From Io17-Chloro-G2 sp034420695 (lineage in GTDB: Bacteria > Chloroflexota > Dehalococcoidia > Lucifugimonadales > UBA3495), in the NCBI GenBank assembly GCA_034420695.1, contig DAOULB010000001.1:1-42976 (forward strand): a stretch of 42,976 bases of DNA, in the 5' to 3' direction. This document shows positions 1 to 8,601 of the stretch, piece by piece (position 1 is the first letter of the stretch; every line of letters begins with the position of its first letter). The position numbers were made by a program, and so were the translations under genes. Below the pieces are notes generated by a model that was not told the origin of the DNA, searched no databases, and worked only from the letters and a program-made list of their open reading frames with translations.

Positions 1-1720
1 GGCGCTTCCAGTCAGCGGCCCAGCGAAGGCCGATTCCTGGGTGGCGGTCAGCATGGGCAGCCCCCGCCCAGTCTCCCGGAAGTGCTCCTCCGCTTGCGCG
101 TTCCGGCGCACCATCAGCAGGGGCAGGGGCCTTCCCGTGCCGGCCATCCGCCGGCATGGTCCCAGCTTGCGGGCCACCCGGTTGGGCATAACCGAATACC
201 GCTCGAACTCGATGAAATCGACGCCCTCGCTGAAGGGACCGTCGCTCACCAGCGCCACCACGTCGGGGCGGACCTGGGTCAGGTCCGGGACGTTGACCTC
301 GGCCCGCCAGCCGGCGACGACATCGGCGTCCTCCCGAGCGAACTACACCACCAGCGGGTATACGCCGTCGTCGTGATGCTGCTCGCGCTCCCGGTACCAG
401 CGGTCCAGGTAGAGGCCGTGCCGGGACTTGATAATGCCGGGCAGCACCCGGCTCATGTTGGCCGCCCGCTTCATCCCCAGCTCCGACAGGTAGTGACTGC
501 CATCGAACACCGCCACCAGGCCCGTCTCGACGAACCGCCGCAGGTGGCGGCGAATCTCGGAGGGACGACCCTTCACCACCACCGCCAGCCAGGGTGCCCT
601 CATGGCGGGGAACCGGCAGGCGGCCATAAACAGCCGGTGGGCGGTAGGACCGTCGATGGCTGCCATGACCGGGTTCTCCCGAAGCCACAGGTTCACCGCC
701 TCGGGCCGGCCCACAGTGGGATGCCCGGCGGGGTCGGACACCAAGTCCCGGGAGGGACGCAGTTCCACCCCCAGCCGCGCATGTGCCGTCGGGAGTGCAG
801 AAGAGGGTGGGCGTGCTGCCCGACAGCGTACTGCGGGCCAGTTCCCCGGCCCAGGCGTCAGCGGCGATGACTATCTGGGTCGAGGGTTCCACCTCCTGGT
901 CCGGGTCCTCGTAGAAGAGCCGGTTGCAGATGCGAAAGCAACGGTCCTCCTTGCTTGAGTAGCAGTCCATGCCCCAGAAGCGGTGCTGCCCCTTGCGCCG
1001 GAGCACCCTCTCGGAGGCGTGAAGTCCGGCGTAGGTGAAGGTGGGCCAGAAGTCTTCGCCGTAGCGAGCCACGTCGTGGTAGAAGCCGCCGTACCGCAGC
1101 AGCTGGAAGTCGGTCATCCTGACCTCCCCGGCGGCAGCCGTGCCATCGGTGGGAAGGCTGACCCGCCCGCTGCCCAGCAGGTCCGGGGCCAGTCGGTAAA
1201 CCGACTCCAGCATGGCCAGCCGGCGCAGGGACATCGCCAGACCCTGGGATGTTGCAGTCCAGGGTGGGTGCTCGTGGTCGGCTGTGCCGTGATCTCTGCC
1301 GTTCTCTAAAGGGTCGGATGAATTGAAAGGTGAACCGGGATGACTCTCCAGATGGATTGGATGGTCGTGGTCCAGGGCGAAGCGTCCCTGGTAGTCATGG
1401 GGCAGTTCTCCCTGCGGATGAAAGGCGGCCAGACCTGTGGCGCGGGCTTCCTCCCTGGGGCTGGGGTGCTGGTGGCCGGTAACGTAGAGCAGGTCCACGG
1501 CCTGGCTGGTCAGGAAGAAGCGACGCTGTCGTCTATCGGCCATGCCCCGCATCACCGAGGACACACAGCCGCCGCTGTGCAGCAGGTTCAGCACTCCACG
1601 GACATGGTCTTCATTGGCTCCCACCACGGACGCCAGGTTGTTCACGCTGGCCAGGAGCATCCTTGAGGTGATCTTCAGCAGGCGTCGCTGGTCATCGTTC
1701 AGGGGTTGCCGGGGCGCCAT
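1..1720 (-). pseudogene. Degraded replication-relaxation-like DNA-binding protein, partial
   Basis: The minus strand encodes a long protein that runs off the left edge of the window. The N-terminal ~75 residues look like a winged helix (segments SRMLLASVNNLASVVGA and HVRGVLNLLHSGGCVSS, then RRQRRFFLTSQAVDLLY), as in the replication-relaxation family of mobile elements. From about position 775 leftwards the convincing protein lies in a different frame (RPSEIRRHLRRFVETGLVAV, later RPDVVALVSDG and PLPLLMVRRNAQAEEHF). The shift falls at a run of five C at about 770, so one inserted or lost base explains it. The second frame then meets an in-frame TAG at 343-345 and continues with family-like sequence. 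The original frame has no stop to the edge but reads as nonsense past the shift. ATG 1720 has GGGAGGG six bases upstream; ATG 1726 is too close to it. Two lesions suggest a dead gene on an integrated element; sequencing error is possible for either. The family call is from pattern only. Confidence 0.6.
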
Positions 1721-2374
1721 GGCCATCCCTCCCGCATCCACCCTCCCAGGCGACGCTGACGCCAGCCCCGTTTTCTCCTGCGTCGATTCGCTTACTAGTG
1801 ATCAAATGGGTTCTCGGGTGGGTTTCGCCGCCATCGTTGGCGGTACTGAGAAGGAGCTATCCACACATTCGATAGCAGTACAGCCCCTTTAGGCCCACCG
1901 TGTTGGACTCGAACCATTTGCCACCTCCGATTACTCAAAAGGAACTGTAGAGTATCCAGTTAACCTGGAGAGACTGAGAATTCGGCGGAACGGTTGCCTT
2001 TGCAATTCCTCTTCTCCTCCCACATCCTGTACACTCTCCAGCATCGCTGTCAGGAAGTGTGGTTCCGACTTCGGCGTTCGGGGGAACGCTCGGCCTGCCT
2101 CAGTAATGTCAAGGGCCAATCACGGCAAGCGAATCTCTCCTGTGGAGAGGGCTGCAAGTTTGCTCTCCCCGATTTGTTCAGCACCTTAGGGCGCCTCTGC
2201 GCCCTTGTTAGGGTATCCGCTGGCAATGGAAAACCAACCCGTGCCCCCAGCACTGCTGGGATGAATGGCCCAATAATCAACAAAGTAGAACCTAGGGTCT
2301 CCGCCCTTGATTCAAGCCCTTGTTGCCCTGGATGCCGGGAACTCCAGGACTCCCTGCTCCTGCTGGAATGCGCT
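1721..2374. other. Intergenic stretch between degraded element gene and integrase
   Basis: About 650 bases with no gene I can support. Short open frames here lack ribosome sites and resemble nothing known. Two things stand out: a small perfect hairpin at 2188-2205, and a short minus-strand run at about 2361-2292, just past the integrase stop, that reads as collagen-like triplets (GSP GVP GIQ GNK) before a TAG. The latter may be a leftover of a collagen-like gene or chance. Confidence 0.5.
2188..2205. other. Small perfect hairpin
   Basis: AGGGCGC, loop CTCT, GCGCCCT: seven paired bases and a four-base loop. It lies downstream of the integrase on the minus strand and could end its transcript, but no T-run follows in that direction, so a terminator role is only a guess. 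Confidence 0.35.
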
Positions 2375-3568
2375 CTATGAGGTTCCGGGGGCCAGGAACT
2401 CCGCCCAGGCCTCCATCAGCCTCCGGCGCCGGTCAAAGAGATCACTCCTCGCATAGGCCGTTTCCGTTGAGTTCCCCAGGTTGTGGGCTAGGGCAGCCTC
2501 ACCAACGGCCCAAGGAGTATCCGTACGCTCAATACACCAGTCCTTGAAGCTGCTGCGGAAGCCGTGGGGTACTGCGGCTATGCCCAGACGCCTGAGAAGC
2601 GAAACGTGGATCATATTAGAGAGGGGTTTACCTCCGCGGGTCCCGGGGAACACCAGGCCGCTATCCTGCCCGTCCAGTGCCTCCGCCTGGCACAGGACCT
2701 CCAGAGCTTGGCCGGCCAGTGGCACCCGGTGCTCCCGGCGGGCCTTCATCCGGGACGGCGGGACAGTCCAACTCTCGGATTCCCAGTCGATTTCAGACCA
2801 CTCAGCCAGACGGACCTCTCCTGACCGGGCCGCCGTCAGCACCAGGAATTCAAAGGAAAGTCGGGTCACGAGGTCGGCGGTCGACTGCCGCACCCCTTCA
2901 AGGGCCGCCGGAACCTCGGAGTAAGGCAAAGCCAGGTGGTGGTTCTTTGCCCGTCTCGTCCGGGGCAGCGCCCGGAACACAGCCTTCCCCGCTGGATTGT
3001 CCAGTCTCCATCCCTGCACAATCACCCAGTCAAAGACAGTCTCCAAGCGTTGCCGGACCCGACTGGCCGTCTCCGGCTTGTCGGTCCATATTGGGGTCAG
3101 CACCTCCAGCACGTCAGCACTGCTTATCTCATCAACCGATTTGACTCCAATGACCGGAAAGGCGTAAGTGGACAGGGTGTTCTCCCACTGGGAGGCGTGC
3201 TTGGGATTGCTCCAAGTCGGGCGTCGCATCCCGACCACCCGCCCAGCAGCCTCGGCGAAGGTAGGAACGCGCGGCCTACGGCGGTCCTCTGTGGCCTGGC
3301 GTTTCTCGGACAAGGGGTCCCGGCCCTGCCTGATGGCCCTCTGGTTGTCTGTAGCCAATTCCCTGGCCTCGGATAGGGACACCGTGGGATATCCTCCCAG
3401 GCCGAGGTTATGCCTTATGCCTCCAATGGTCACTCGCTGCACCCAGCGCTTCGACCCGGAGGTTTCTACTTTGAGATTCAGGCCATTGCCGTCAGAGTAT
3501 AGGCCTGGTGCGGATACGGTACGCACCAACGCCGCCGACAGAACTTGTTGCTTCCTTCTCAATGACAT
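2375..3568 (-). CDS. P4-type tyrosine integrase
   Basis: A site-specific tyrosine recombinase of about 397 residues, the usual length for phage P4-like integrases. The N-terminal DUF4102-type arm-binding domain (about 1-90) contains APGLYSDGNGLNLKV and the GLGGYPTVSLSEAR signature. A SAM-like core-binding domain follows (about 105-185). The catalytic domain shows all expected residues: Arg in TAARSGEVRL, His-x-x-Arg in PHGFRSSF, a second His in LAHNLGN and the tyrosine nucleophile in ETAYARSD. A GTG at 3577 is possible, but ATG 3568 has a G-rich site at proper distance and a TATAAT box lies at 3595-3600, so I chose it. The gene is read away from the 3' end of tRNA-Ser, the classic arrangement for an element integrated at a tRNA. 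It appears intact, unlike its neighbour to the left. Confidence 0.93.
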   Translation of the reverse strand: MSLRRKQQVLSAALVRTVSAPGLYSDGNGLNLKVETSGSKRWVQRVTIGGIRHNLGLGGYPTVSLSEARELATDNQRAIRQGRDPLSEKRQATEDRRRPRVPTFAEAAGRVVGMRRPTWSNPKHASQWENTLSTYAFPVIGVKSVDEISSADVLEVLTPIWTDKPETASRVRQRLETVFDWVIVQGWRLDNPAGKAVFRALPRTRRAKNHHLALPYSEVPAALEGVRQSTADLVTRLSFEFLVLTAARSGEVRLAEWSEIDWESESWTVPPSRMKARREHRVPLAGQALEVLCQAEALDGQDSGLVFPGTRGGKPLSNMIHVSLLRRLGIAAVPHGFRSSFKDWCIERTDTPWAVGEAALAHNLGNSTETAYARSDLFDRRRRLMEAWAEFLAPGTS

Positions 3569-3594
3569 ACCAGACACCCCCGTACGTATACCAC

Positions 3595-3600
3595 ATTATA
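3595..3600 (-). promoter_or_regulatory. Putative -10 box of integrase
   Basis: On the minus strand this reads TATAAT, 27 bases before the chosen ATG. No convincing -35 hexamer is found at 16-18 bases. The flanking sequence ACGTATACCACATTATATAC resembles the operator region upstream of the VapBC-like pair at 15740-15768. Confidence 0.45.
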
Positions 3601-3741
3601 TACCATAATTTACGGGAATGTACCGGAACTTCTCAGGCTAAACGAGCACTCAATGGAACATCATTGAGACCAAAATGAGAGGGCAAAGTAGATACTGTGG
3701 AACTTATTGAGACTGACTAGGACTTGCTCGGACAGACCATG

Positions 3742-3831
3742 TGGCGGAGGGAGTGGGATTCGAACCCACGATCCACTTGCGCAGATAGCGGTTTTCAAGA
3801 CCGCCGCCTTCGTCCGCTCGGCCATCCCTCC
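3742..3831 (-). tRNA. tRNA-Ser (anticodon TGA)
   Basis: Read on the minus strand this is a 90-base class II tRNA including an encoded CCA. The acceptor arms GGAGGGA and TCCCTCC pair perfectly, the anticodon stem GCGGT/ACCGC encloses the loop CTTGAAA with anticodon TGA, a long variable arm follows, and the T arm is GTGGGTTCGAATCCCAC. It decodes UCA/UCN serine codons. Its 3' end faces the integrase about 170 bases away, so it is the likely attachment site; the other att copy would lie beyond the left edge. Confidence 0.95.
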
Positions 3832-4178
3832 CGAACCTTAATCAGGCCTTTCGCACCCTTGGTCCGCCGATCGAGTGAACCCGTCGGGCCAGTGGCGCTT
3901 CTTCATATTATCACAAGGGGTCGTCTATGAACTGCCCCGTCTTTTCCGGACCAACTCTCCTCCCGGCGCCGGGGATTTCCTTGCCAACCACCGCACTCGC
4001 CGTACCCGGCGCGGCCCCGCATTTCCATGCTTGACCGGCCTCCTCCAACGCAGCCGACGGCCAATATTTGACATAAGCCGCTCTCAAAATCGTTGAAAAA
4101 CCCAAAGGCATTAGGGCAGGATTGATACTTAGCAATATTCTGTCTTGGACCTAATCCGGATGTGTTTGGGAGGTTTCG
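3832..4178. other. Intergenic stretch between tRNA-Ser and collagen-like protein gene
   Basis: About 350 bases with no gene I can support. It must hold the promoters of the divergent tRNA-Ser and the secreted protein gene, but I see no clear -35/-10 pair. The short open frames here have no ribosome sites or recognisable sequence. Confidence 0.5.
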
Positions 4179-5261
4179 ATGTCAAAGACCAGAACCCTGA
4201 CTCTCGCTGTGGTGCTGGCGTTGCTACTTTTGTTCCCCGCCGCCGTCGCAGCCCAGTCAGTACCGCCCCATTTTTCCAAATTGATCGTAAAGGTAGACGG
4301 CGAACCCGCACCGGACCGCACCGAGATTACCGCTTGGATGAGCGGACGGGAGGTTGCCTCCGCCACCACGGCCGACGGCGTCGCCATTATGCGGGTTGAA
4401 GGCCATTCCGGTCTCACCGGCAAGCCCATAAGCTTCAAGATTGCAGGATTCGACGCACCTGAACAGGACACTTGGGAGCAAGGAGGTCACATTGACAAGA
4501 CCTTCAGAATCACCCTGACCAGCACGCCTCAATCGGCTGTTGTGTCCACCGCATGGGCCGGGCACAACCAGTACCTTACCGACCACTCAGGCAGGACCCT
4601 TTATGCCTACGGCCTGGATGCCGGCCCTGAAGGCTTCATCATTCCTTTCAGCGCTTGCAACTCTCCCGCCTGCCTCGAAGAATATCCCCCGCTTCTGACC
4701 ACGGGAGAGCCGGCCTTGGACTTGGAATCGAACTCCGGTAGCAACTTAGAGCCCTCCCTGCTCGGCTCTTTCGAAAGGGCCGATGGCTTGGGGACCCAAG
4801 TCACCTACAGCGGCATGCCCCTGTACTACTACCAAGGAGACACGGAACCTGGGAACACCATGGGACAGTTCGGCGAATGGTACACCGTCTCCCCCTTGGG
4901 CAGCATCATTGTTGCCAGCGCCAACGCCGAGCCGGTAGTCGAACCGGTTCCCGACCCCGCCGTAGGCGCCCTGCCCGGCATGAACGGCTTCATGGGAATA
5001 CAGGGTGAACCGGGGGCTCCGGGCGAACGGGGCCTCATCGGGCCCAGGGGATTTCAAGGCGAACCTGGTCTTCAAGGCGAAAGAGGGCCCATCGGTCCCC
5101 AGGGAGTGAGCGGAGTTCCGGGGAAGTCCAGCAGCGACGACCTGGCCATCATCGCCTTGACTCTGTCACTGGTTACCCTGTTTACCAGCGGATTCACGTA
5201 CTTGTTGGGCCGCCGCCACGGCAGCGCACCCGGCCCCTACGGCGTCCCGGGCCGGTACTGA
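4179..5261 (+). CDS. Secreted COG4315-domain protein with collagen-like repeats and C-terminal membrane anchor
   Basis: A 360-residue exported protein with an unusual domain order. Residues 1-25 are a clear signal peptide ending AVAA. Residues ~32-115 look like a beta-sandwich (carboxypeptidase-regulatory or Ig-like) domain. Residues ~128-248 match the secreted 'Lipoprotein_15'/COG4315 family: YLTDHSGRTLYAY, a cysteine pair at 160 and 165 followed by EEYPPLL, then TYSGMPLYYYQGDTEPG and GEWYTVSP. Residues 267-317 are 17 uninterrupted Gly-X-Y triplets rich in GEP, GER and GPx, able to form a collagen-like triple helix. A membrane segment (~322-343) and a short basic tail follow. The start has GGGAGG six bases upstream. 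A surface protein on a trimeric collagen-like stalk near the membrane is my inference; ligand and role are unknown. A strong hairpin follows the gene. Confidence 0.85.
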   Translation: MSKTRTLTLAVVLALLLLFPAAVAAQSVPPHFSKLIVKVDGEPAPDRTEITAWMSGREVASATTADGVAIMRVEGHSGLTGKPISFKIAGFDAPEQDTWEQGGHIDKTFRITLTSTPQSAVVSTAWAGHNQYLTDHSGRTLYAYGLDAGPEGFIIPFSACNSPACLEEYPPLLTTGEPALDLESNSGSNLEPSLLGSFERADGLGTQVTYSGMPLYYYQGDTEPGNTMGQFGEWYTVSPLGSIIVASANAEPVVEPVPDPAVGALPGMNGFMGIQGEPGAPGERGLIGPRGFQGEPGLQGERGPIGPQGVSGVPGKSSSDDLAIIALTLSLVTLFTSGFTYLLGRRHGSAPGPYGVPGRY

Positions 5262-5295
5262 TACCGGACAAAATACGAGCGTAAGTGGAAACTAC

Positions 5296-5332
5296 ACCGG
5301 GGCCCCGCCGCATATGCAGCCGGGGCCCCGGT
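5296..5332. terminator. Strong hairpin between convergent genes
   Basis: A perfect 12-base inverted repeat (ACCGGGGCCCCG and its complement) encloses a 13-base loop. It lies between the ends of the secreted protein gene and the convergent SDR gene, where a bidirectional terminator is expected. No clear T-run follows on either side. Confidence 0.6.
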
Positions 5333-5362
5333 TCACTCTCGCAGCCTGGATAGCCCCAAGTC

Positions 5363-6142
5363 CTAGCGGCGGGAAGCCCCCCCCAAGTGAGAGCCGGAGT
5401 CCACAATAATGGTCTCCCCGGTCACTTGCTCCGCCCCCTCCAGCAGCCATACCACCGGCTCCGACACCGTTTCCGGCGACCCCGCCGACTTTAGCGGGGC
5501 CGACTCGGCATACTGCCGGATGAATGCCTCGTACCTCTCCTCACCCAGCCCCTCCCGCCACCACCGGGTCTGCATCACACCGGGACACACCGCGTTGACC
5601 CTTATCTCCGGCGCAAGTGCGCGGGCTAGCGACAGTGTCATGGTGTTCAGGGCGGCCTTGGAGGCTGCGTAGGCGATGGAACTGCCGGAACCGCTCATCG
5701 CTGACAGAGAGGAAACGTTAACTATCGCCCCCTTCCCTTGTTCCCTCATGTGTGGCGCTACCGCCCGCACCATTTGGAAAGGGCCGACCACGTTCACCGA
5801 AAATATTCTCATGAAGTCATCGCCGCTCAGTGCCTCCAAGTCGCCGTGAGCGGCTATCTTGGACTGGGCGGCATTGTTCACCAAGCCGTCCACCCTCCCC
5901 CACCTTTCCACCGCCTCCCGGGCCATGCGGCGGCAATCGTCGTCAATGGAAACGTCGGCTTGGCAAAGCAGGGCCTCCCCGCCCAGCTCTTCGCACTCCT
6001 TTGCCGTTCCTCTGGCTTCCTCTTCGCTCTTGGTGTAATTGATGACAACCCTGCTCCCCTTGGCCGCCAGCCGGTGGGCCACCGCCGCTCCCAAGCCCGT
6101 GGCCGAACCAGTCACTATAACCACTGCCCCTTTCATCTCCAT
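5363..6142 (-). CDS. SDR-family NAD(P)-dependent oxidoreductase
   Basis: A classical short-chain dehydrogenase/reductase of 259 residues. The cofactor motif TGSATGLG is at 11-18, the NNAA motif at 89-92, the catalytic Ser at about 144-145 and YAASK with Tyr158 and Lys162. It interconverts a hydroxyl and a carbonyl group; substrate unknown. The segment RVVINY after beta-strand 2 lacks the typical Asp of NAD-specific enzymes, which slightly favours NADP(H). It is the last gene of a minus-strand cluster (amidohydrolase, MFS, LLM oxidoreductase, SDR), 32 bases after the LLM gene, so it is probably cotranscribed and acts on the same substrate series. A second ATG at codon 3 is possible. Confidence 0.9.
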   Translation of the reverse strand: MEMKGAVVIVTGSATGLGAAVAHRLAAKGSRVVINYTKSEEEARGTAKECEELGGEALLCQADVSIDDDCRRMAREAVERWGRVDGLVNNAAQSKIAAHGDLEALSGDDFMRIFSVNVVGPFQMVRAVAPHMREQGKGAIVNVSSLSAMSGSGSSIAYAASKAALNTMTLSLARALAPEIRVNAVCPGVMQTRWWREGLGEERYEAFIRQYAESAPLKSAGSPETVSEPVVWLLEGAEQVTGETIIVDSGSHLGGASRR

Positions 6143-6174
6143 GTCTCGCCCCTGCTCCCATCAGGCTTCGGTTC

Positions 6175-7209
6175 TCAGTTCGAGCGTTCCAGCCTGGGGA
6201 ATATATCGTCCCGGAACACTTGCATCTCCCTCTGTGGAAACTGGTAGGTCTCGTTGGTCATCAGGTACAGGTGGTCGATGCCGCTCTCCTGGGCCTTGCG
6301 GATTTGGGCGGCGCAGTGCTCCGGAGTGCCTATCAGGCCCATCGCGTCGCACATCTCGGCCAACGCGTCCTGGGGCAGGAATTCGCACAGTTCCCTCGCC
6401 CTTTGCCAGTCCTCGGCATGGGGTATGTCCGGGTAGAGCTTTCGCAGCTCCTCCACCGGAATCTCCATTCCCTCCGGTTCCAGTCCTGCGGCCCTGACGT
6501 AGGGATGGTAGGACTTCTCCACCAAGCGTTGTACGCAGAGGGGGCGGGCGGCTTCCTGCGCTTCCCTTTGGTCATCCATGATTACGGTGGTGGCGCACAG
6601 GATAACCTCAAGGTCATCCGGATTGCGTCCGGCCCGCTTGGCTCCCTCTTCCAAGTGACGGCGGGCCAGCGCCACCTGCCGGGGGTCGATGCCAACCATC
6701 AACAGCACGCCGTCGGCCACCTCTCCGGCCACCTCTATGGTGCGGGGTCCGTGGGCGGCGATTATGATCTTGGGAATCTCGCCGCCGCCGTGGCGCAAAC
6801 GGCTGGACACTCCTCCGAAATTAACATCCTCACCGGAGAGCAGGCTCTTCAACGTAAGCACACAGCGGCGCATCTGCCGCACCGTAGCCGGGGGCACGTC
6901 CACGGTCTGCACCGAGCTGAACCCTCGTCCAATCCAGAATTCGCACCGTCCGGGCGCCAGCTCGGCCACCGTTTTAACCGCCGACCCTATCACCGAAAGG
7001 TGCCGCGTCACCGGGTTCAGCACCGCCGAAGCGATGCGCACCCTCGACGTAGCCTGGGCTGCCGCGGCCATGCTGACGAAGACATCCCGCTCCAGCATCT
7101 GGGAGTCAAGGATGCCCACTCCGTCAAACCCAGCTTCTTCGCACTTGCTTATAAACCCGGCAACTTCAGACACCGGCGCGCAAGGCGGGACTCGAATGTC
7201 AATCTGCAT
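6175..7209 (-). CDS. LLM-class flavin-dependent oxidoreductase
   Basis: A luciferase-like TIM-barrel oxidoreductase of 344 residues. It shows the family pattern of an N-terminal strand with EEAGFDGVGILDSQ, SRVRIASAVLNPVTRH, APGRCEFWIGRGFSS and IIAAHGPRTIEVAGEVADGV, and a C-terminal IGTPEHCAAQI. Such enzymes use F420 or reduced FMN to oxidise or reduce organic substrates; which cofactor is used cannot be read here. A TTG at 7227 would give a longer product, but GGAGGAG lies just inside it and positions ATG 7209 well, so I chose that. The gene is third in a minus-strand cluster after an amidohydrolase and an MFS transporter. The sequence resembles methylenetetrahydromethanopterin reductase-like LLM proteins, common in Actinobacteria and SAR202-type Chloroflexota. 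Confidence 0.9.
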   Translation of the reverse strand: MQIDIRVPPCAPVSEVAGFISKCEEAGFDGVGILDSQMLERDVFVSMAAAAQATSRVRIASAVLNPVTRHLSVIGSAVKTVAELAPGRCEFWIGRGFSSVQTVDVPPATVRQMRRCVLTLKSLLSGEDVNFGGVSSRLRHGGGEIPKIIIAAHGPRTIEVAGEVADGVLLMVGIDPRQVALARRHLEEGAKRAGRNPDDLEVILCATTVIMDDQREAQEAARPLCVQRLVEKSYHPYVRAAGLEPEGMEIPVEELRKLYPDIPHAEDWQRARELCEFLPQDALAEMCDAMGLIGTPEHCAAQIRKAQESGIDHLYLMTNETYQFPQREMQVFRDDIFPRLERSN

Positions 7210-7293
7210 CGCTTGTCTCTCCTCCAATGGCCGGTCCTTGGGTCCGGCCTTGATATAGCTCCTGATACCTGTCCCGGACCCTTTCCAAGCCCG

Positions 7294-8601
7294 TCAACTG
7301 TCGGCCTGGGCCGGCGCTCCTTGGTAGGCCAGCCGCAGGGACTCCGGGATACCGCCGCGAATGGACCGCAACTCCCTGGCGTAAATCAATATCAGCCCCG
7401 CCACCAAAATGACTACCACGGCTCCCGCCGCCACTGCCACCGACGCGTTAGTGTATTGGGCCACGAAGCCGGCTTGAGACATCCCAAGGGGCGCTAGGCT
7501 CCAGGTCATGCCGTACATTCCCATAACCCGGCCCCGCAACCGGTCGGGCACCAAGTGCTGCAGAAGGCTTATCCCTCCGGTCAGGTACAGCGAGTTTGAT
7601 ATGCCGACCACCAGCAGCATCGACATGGAAATCCAGTAGTGCTGCTGCCACGCCGCCAGAGAAAAGAGGATCAGCGCCACTCCATAGACAATCGCCCCGC
7701 TCAGGATAATCATCCCCTTTGGGTGATGGGACTTGAGCTTGGCAATGATAACGGTCCCGATGATGGCGCCCACGCCGGAGGCGCCCAGCAGGTAGCCCAC
7801 CTTGTCGGCGCCTACCTCCAGCACCTCCTTGGCAAATGAGGGCATCAGGTGTACGTAGGCCATCCCGAACAGGCTGTTGCAGAAGGTCAACAGCATCACC
7901 AAGGAGAACACCGAGTGGCTCCGCACGTAGTTGAACCCTTCCCGGATTTGACGCCCAACGTTTCCCGCGGAAGGCGCCCGGTCCCTGAGCCGCAGCAGCG
8001 CCACCACTGCGGCCAGGACGTAAAAAGTGGCAGCGCTGCACAACATCGAAGTCTGTATGCTGAACTGGTCAATTACCAGGCCGGCCAATGTGGGCCCCAG
8101 CACCCTGACGCCGTTCCAGACCAAGCTCTCCATCGCCACAGCGTTAACTATGTGCTCCCGCTGCACCAGCCGGGGGAAAATGCTGGAGCGGCTGGGCTGG
8201 TCGAAGGCTTGCACCGTGCCAATCAGCACCGCGGCAATCAGCACGTGGGCCGGTTCCACCCGGCCCAGCATCACCAGCACCGCCAGCAGGACCACAACCG
8301 TAGCCGACGTAGATTGGGAGGCTGCCACCAGCACCTTGGGTTCGAAACGGTCGGCCAGAACGCCCCCCAACAGGTTGAGCGCCAATGCCGGCACCGCAAT
8401 AGCAATGCCCAGATAGGCCAGGTCCCGCTCCTCACCGGTCAGGTCGAACATCAACCAGCCCATGGTGAAGTTCAACAGCATCTGGTGGCCGGTGACTCCG
8501 GTTAGGAGCGCCAGCCAGTAGTACCGGAACTGCCCATACCTCATCGATATGGGCAGAAGGCGGGTTATGGGGTTCAGGGCAGGTGTCGCCGCTCGCTCCA
8601 T
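7294..8601 (-). CDS. MFS transporter, EntS-like
   Basis: A 435-residue major facilitator membrane protein with about twelve hydrophobic segments, of the MFS_3/EntS-like group of drug and siderophore exporters. Characteristic pieces are the N-terminal ALLTGVTGHQMLLNFTMGW, the loop 2-3 motif GGVLADRFEPK (variant of GxxxDRxGR), QAFDQPSRSSIFPRLV typical of this group, and LVPDRLRGRVMGMY in the second half. The start codon overlaps the stop of the upstream amidohydrolase gene by one base (TGATG), indicating translational coupling. It probably exports a product or toxic substrate of the pathway encoded around it, but direction and cargo cannot be seen. Confidence 0.9.
   Translation of the reverse strand: MERAATPALNPITRLLPISMRYGQFRYYWLALLTGVTGHQMLLNFTMGWLMFDLTGEERDLAYLGIAIAVPALALNLLGGVLADRFEPKVLVAASQSTSATVVVLLAVLVMLGRVEPAHVLIAAVLIGTVQAFDQPSRSSIFPRLVQREHIVNAVAMESLVWNGVRVLGPTLAGLVIDQFSIQTSMLCSAATFYVLAAVVALLRLRDRAPSAGNVGRQIREGFNYVRSHSVFSLVMLLTFCNSLFGMAYVHLMPSFAKEVLEVGADKVGYLLGASGVGAIIGTVIIAKLKSHHPKGMIILSGAIVYGVALILFSLAAWQQHYWISMSMLLVVGISNSLYLTGGISLLQHLVPDRLRGRVMGMYGMTWSLAPLGMSQAGFVAQYTNASVAVAAGAVVVILVAGLILIYARELRSIRGGIPESLRLAYQGAPAQADS

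Noticed and set aside
343..768. Independent 141-residue gene
   Set aside because: It starts with no ribosome site right at the frameshift point and continues the upstream protein; it is part of the degraded gene.
82..870. Long plus-strand open frame of 262 codons
   Set aside because: Composition is that of an antisense shadow of a GC-rich gene, with no ribosome site or family resemblance; the minus strand shows clear protein features.
1893..1930. tRNA-like 3' end (GGTTCGAGTCC on the minus strand)
   Set aside because: The T-arm does not pair properly and no matching acceptor or anticodon arm is present; probably chance or a very old remnant.
2107..2112. Perfect TTGACA on the minus strand as a promoter
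   Set aside because: No -10-like hexamer at 16-18 bases downstream.
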